A stretch of DNA of 64,000 nt from Rhodosporidiobolus odoratus (Eukaryota > Basidiomycota > Microbotryomycetes > Sporidiobolales > Sporidiobolaceae), in contig JAOANU010000001.1 in the NCBI GenBank assembly GCA_034387635.1, positions 124,001 to 188,000 on the forward strand, written 5' to 3'. A program made the translations under genes and the position numbers. Numbering within the stretch: the stretch's first letter is position 1; each line of letters opens with the position of its first letter. Shown here one piece after another: positions 60,172-64,000 of this stretch. The notes beneath the pieces were generated by a model. The model had not been told where the DNA came from and did no database searches. It saw only the letters and a list, made by a program, of their open reading frames with translations.

Positions 60172-63100
60172 CTACTTCCTTCCTCCTTTTCCACCCCGTC
60201 CACCCCGTCCACCCCTCCCACCACCACCACCCGCCGCACCCCCTCTCTTGCCTCCCTGCATCCCCATCGGGTTCTTTTTACTCTGCTGATTGCTCCTCCT
60301 GACATTCTTCTCCTTCTGCAACCGATCCTTTCGAATCTCGGCCGCTCCCTTGAGTCCACCCGCCGCACCCTGAGAAGGTCCCACACGGCGTTTCCCATTC
60401 TCGGTCGTCCCCCCCGCCGACTTGGGCGCCGTGAACGAGTTGTGGCGGAACTGCTGACCGCCTCGAACCGTTCGACCTTGGATCTCTTGCTCCCCAACCT
60501 TGGGCACCGACACCCTCGACTTCTTACGCCACTCGTCAAAAGTCCCACTTTTGAAACTGGCGGGCAAACGCTGACCCGACTCGCCCCGAATGAGCTTCTT
60601 GTTGTCCTGTCCGACTTGGTCGGCTCGGATAAACTTCTTCGACTTGCGGTCCCACTTGAGGGTCGACGCGCGCTGGGCCGCGGCTTCGTTACCCATCGCG
60701 TCCGTCTCGCCGGGACGACCGCCGCCTCCGGAAATGTCGTAGGTAGAGTGGGCGGCTTGGGCCACGAACGAGTCGCCGTTGGTGAGGGCGTAGCTGTGGG
60801 GGCAAAGAACCCATAGAAGGGCGGTCGCAGGAAAGTGGGCGAGCGCGATGAACGAGACGAAGAAAGGAAGTGTGCAACAACAAAGTCAGTTTCTGCCTCC
60901 GTCGCCGAAACAACGGGAAGTAGACTAACCCTGCCTCGGTAGCCGCACCCTCCTGCTCGTAGCCCATGTAGAACCGATCATCGCGCCAGCTTTTCTTGGG
61001 CGGGGCGTCTCCGTCAAGTGGCGAGGGTTTCGACCGCTTTGAGGGCTTCTTACCGAATACGGCCTGTACGAAAAGCAGAGGTGGAGGTGCCATGGCAGCG
61101 GGGCGCGCAGAAGTGAAGAAGGCAAGTGATAGATGCGAGCGTGACGACGAGGTCGAGGAAAGAAAGGAAAGCAGGTCAGCTCGGCTCGTCACAATGCTCA
61201 AAGGAAAACGCAAAGGGGGTGACCTCAAACAGATTTGGGGGCATAGTCGAGTGCGTCCGAGATTGGACAGCGAAGGAACTGCAAAGGGGGAAAGTGACGC
61301 ACCTCCAGCTCTTCCTCATCCGCCTCATCCATGTCGCCCACCTTGACTTCCTTCGGCTTCTCCAACACGTTTGCCTCATCCTCCTCGTCCTCCTCCATCG
61401 GCACCCACTCTCCCTCCGCCTCTCCCTCTCCCTCACCACCCGCGCCTTCGGGCAAACTCGGCAACTCCTCCTCCTCCACCTCCCTAACCAACTCCCTCGC
61501 CCTCGCACTCCTCATCAAAGCCTTCCTCCTCTCTTTCATAAGCATAGCAATCCCCCCTTCACTCGCGTGATTCTTCCCCTTTGCCGAAACCTCAAACACG
61601 GTTTCCTGCGGTCTGAACCCTCCAATCTTGGCCAACAGAGCCGCTCGAGCCGCTTCAGCTTCTTTGGCTTTCGTCGCGGCTTCGCGGATCTCGGACGGAG
61701 CGGGAGGAGTGGCCTCTGCGGATGAGCGGTTCAGAGTCGAGGCGATGAACGTGTCGTAGACGGGATGTTCCTCGCCAGCTTCACTGGCCACCACCGCTCC
61801 ACCTTCTTTCGTCGCCTTCTCTGCCTTGGCACGAACCATCTCTTTCGACCTCCTGTAACTCTCGGGCGAAGCCTTGCCCAGACCTCGCTCGTACATCCTC
61901 TGACCCTTAGCGGCAACACCCTGCAAGATCTCCAAATGAGGCGCGTGGTCGAGGAGCGAACGATGCGTTTCGAGGTCGAGGTCGGTCAGTTGACGAGGCG
62001 GAGAACCGAGGACGAGGGATTGGGCGAAATCAGGTTCGGGCGAGTCGGGAAGGGGCGTCAGTCGAAGAGGACGCGAGAGGAACAATTCGAGGTCGAGGAG
62101 GTAGGGCATTTCGGCGGGGGTGACAAAGGTGTAGGCCCAACCTGTTCGTCCAGCACGAGCGGTACGACCGACTCGATGGACGAAGGCACGGGTGCCGTTT
62201 GGGAAGTCGTAGTTGACGACGTTCTCGACTCCGGGAACATCGATACCACGGGCGGCCAAGTCTGTGACGACGAGGATGGAGGTGAAACCGTTGCGGAAGC
62301 GGGAGAGGGCGATTTTGCGAGCCGTCTGGTCCATGGAACCGTAGATGGCAGAGACGGAGTAGTGAGCCGTCGCGAGCAGGTTGGAGAGGTATTCGACGTG
62401 GTGCTTGGTCGAGACGAAGACGACGGTCTGCGAGGCGGTGATCGTGGCGCCGTTAACCACCTCCACATCCTCCTCGACATCCTCACCGCGCTTGCGCTTC
62501 TTTCCCCGGTCGAACTTGCCTCCTCGGCCGCCTCGAGATCCGCCCCTTGCCCCACGACCGCCGCCGCCGCCTGACCTGTTGTCGCCCCCGTCTCCCTTGA
62601 GCACTGCTTCGTTCTCTGCCGTCACTCGAGCACGCTCGGCCACCCGCTGTTCCTCTGTCATGATCGGCACCTTGACGACCTCCCTCAACAAGCCGAGCAA
62701 AACCGCCTCCTTCTCGCTCGCCTTGACGTTGAGATACGCCATCTGAAGGTCCTTTGAGATCTTTTGATCAACGTCGAGACGAATGAGCTTGGGGTTCTGC
62801 AAACCGGCTTTGGCGAATCCGACGAGCGACGAGGGGAGGGTCGCGGAGAAGAGGAGGGTTTGGCGGGTGGCGGGAATGCGGTGGAGGATCTCGTGGAGTT
62901 GCTCGGCGAAACCGAGTTCGAAGAGTCGGTCGGCTTCGTCGACGATGAGGGATGAGATCGAGGAGAGGGAGTAGGACATCTCGACGAGGACGTGGAGGAA
63001 TCGACCGGGAGTGGCGATGATCCTGCCATGCAGAGAAGGTCAATCGCAGCCGGGTCTGCAGGTAGCGAGGACGACGTACACGTCGGGGTTGCCCGCCATG

Positions 63101-63801
63101 AGCTCGTACTGAGCTTCCATCGCTTCACCTCCGACCACCATAGCCCACCTCAACGACTCTCCCTCCCCCTTGATCCCCCTCGCGAGGTCCTTTCCCACCT
63201 TGAGCACCTGCAACGCCAACTCACGCGTCGGAACGAGGATCAACCCCCTCGCACCAAACTTTTCCGAGTGGGTCCACAGTTGCGAGAGGAGCGGGAGGAG
63301 GTAGCAGAGGGTTTTACCGCTGCCGGTTCGGGCCATGCAGAGGTGATCGCGGGCGACGGTGACCTTTTTCCCGCGGTCGGTGATGACGGTTTCGGTCGAG
63401 CCGAGGATGGAAGGGAGGGCGAGACGCTGAATGGGAGTCGGGGTGGTGAAGCCTCGTTGAAGGAGGGCTTTGAGGAGGAGAGGGGGTAAACCGAGGGCTT
63501 GAAATGAACCTCCACCGGTGAGTTGCTTCTGAGTTTTGGCATCCTTTCCCTTCCTGACCAAGGCAGCTCCTTCACTCAAGTTTCGAGAATGTTGAAGTCC
63601 AGCGAGAGATGCGAACAAGGCATCTTCTTCAGCGTCGCTGCCCTCTAGCTGGTCATCGTGTTGTTGCTCGAGTGTGAGCTTTGAAGTGCTGGGTTTGCTA
63701 CTGGCGGTCTTTGTAAGTTTGTTTGACTTTGAGGTTGAAGTGGATCCGAGAAGAGCGGATGAGACGTCGAAATGTCCAGATGAATCCGAGTCGCTGTCCA
63801 T
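60172..63801 (-). CDS. DBP10: ATP-dependent RNA helicase DBP10
   Basis: Four exons in transcription order (63801-63080, 63022-61303, 61063-60930, 60793-60172) join in frame to 1065 residues. DBP10 is a nucleolar DEAD-box helicase for 60S subunit assembly. The start MDSDSDSSGHFDVSSALLG is chosen because FDVSSALLG is the family's N-terminus. An in-frame ATG at 63972 would add 57 unlike residues. Motifs in order: GFTTPTPIQRLALP (Q), ARTGSGKT (I), PTRELALQ (Ia), TPGR (Ib), VDEADRL (II, DEAD), FSATLP (SAT), VFVSTKHHVEYL, TDLAARGIDVPG (V) and HRVGRTARAG (VI). A Gly/Arg-rich insert lies between motifs III and IV. The DBP10CT region shows KKSWRDDRFYMGY. The end is a Gly/Arg-rich basic tail (GGRGGRGGKGGRK). 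Confidence 0.95.
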
Positions 63802-64000
63802 GGCGTCTCTGGGTGTGCCGTTGTGGGTGTAAGGGTGTCTAGCAAGTCCCCCAAGCGAGTACAAGGGAGAGACGGGGGTGTGGACGTGAGACGAGCTTGG
63901 CGGAGAGAGATCCGACTCACAGGGGGGATTCTCTGGTTTCTTTCTTTTCTTTCCTCTGACTCTACACGCCATTACATCTGTCCCTCCTTGGGCTTCAAAC
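63802..64000. promoter_or_regulatory. DBP10 upstream region at window edge
   Basis: This contains the DBP10 5' flank. An upstream in-frame ATG at 63972 and a possible donor (GTGAGT) with later AG suggest either an N-terminal extension or a 5' UTR intron. The window ends here, so this cannot be settled. Confidence 0.4.

Overview
The window looks like nuclear DNA of a GC-rich basidiomycetous fungus, most likely a red yeast or a relative in Pucciniomycotina (Microbotryomycetes). The signs are split genes with many short GT-AG introns (about 45-150 bp), CT-rich sequence upstream of starts, and a typical fungal gene set. The placement is inference. I recognise no ribosomal marker or species-specific gene. 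Both strands are used and there are no operons.

Layout. Bases 1-1116 hold no convincing gene. Then come an atypical Ser/Thr kinase (1117-3856), two tandem members of an unknown gene family (A 4290-5343, B 6135-7654), a GPI-anchored degenerate cupredoxin (8002-9550, minus), an intracellular GH13 alpha-amylase with 17 exons (9936-12997), and a triple-RRM-like protein (13598-16801). Next are a leucine-rich, F-box-like protein (17545-18888, minus), unknown-family member C (19990-21617, minus), a second RRM protein paralogous to the first (22387-24960), a four-span membrane protein (25237-26837, minus), a PHD-JmjC histone demethylase of the JHD1/KDM2 type (27958-32211) and a type II SGNH/PC-esterase-like protein (32577-34457, minus). 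A gene-poor stretch (34458-37399) leads to a broken RPS23 copy and the intact RPS23 (38008-39734, minus). After it lie BMT5 (39936-41633), a Dpb3/POLE4-like histone-fold protein (41787-42664, minus), WDR6/TRM734 (42777-47606), a Vps3844-domain protein (48498-50383, minus) and a THO1/SARNP SAP protein (50661-51973). A second orphan island (52000-56340) carries unknown-family members E (decayed) and D. A TMEM184/Hfl1-like membrane protein (56377-59832, minus) and the helicase DBP10 (60172-63801, minus) close the window.

Functional themes. Several neighbours act in RNA and ribosome biology: RPS23, BMT5 (25S rRNA methylation), WDR6/TRM734 (tRNA 2'-O-methylation), THO1, DBP10 and the two RRM proteins. 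Nothing shows that they are co-regulated as a cluster. JHD1 and the Dpb3-like protein are chromatin factors. The Vps3844, TMEM184, SGNH and cupredoxin proteins belong to the membrane and secretory system.

The most novel signal is the orphan family, here called the WPxWT family from its recurring core (RWPxW in A-C). Three members (A, B, C) are built from modules that each occupy one exon, mostly separated by phase-0 introns, and all three carry RWPxW followed by P..(I/V/L)...FMP(Y/W) at the next exon border. D shares the N-terminal and middle modules but ends differently, and E is a damaged relative of D. I recognise no known domain. The window also shows clusters of microexons, a GC-AG intron and an irregular first intron in RPS23, a decayed RPS23 copy, and a conserved pair of RRM paralogs.
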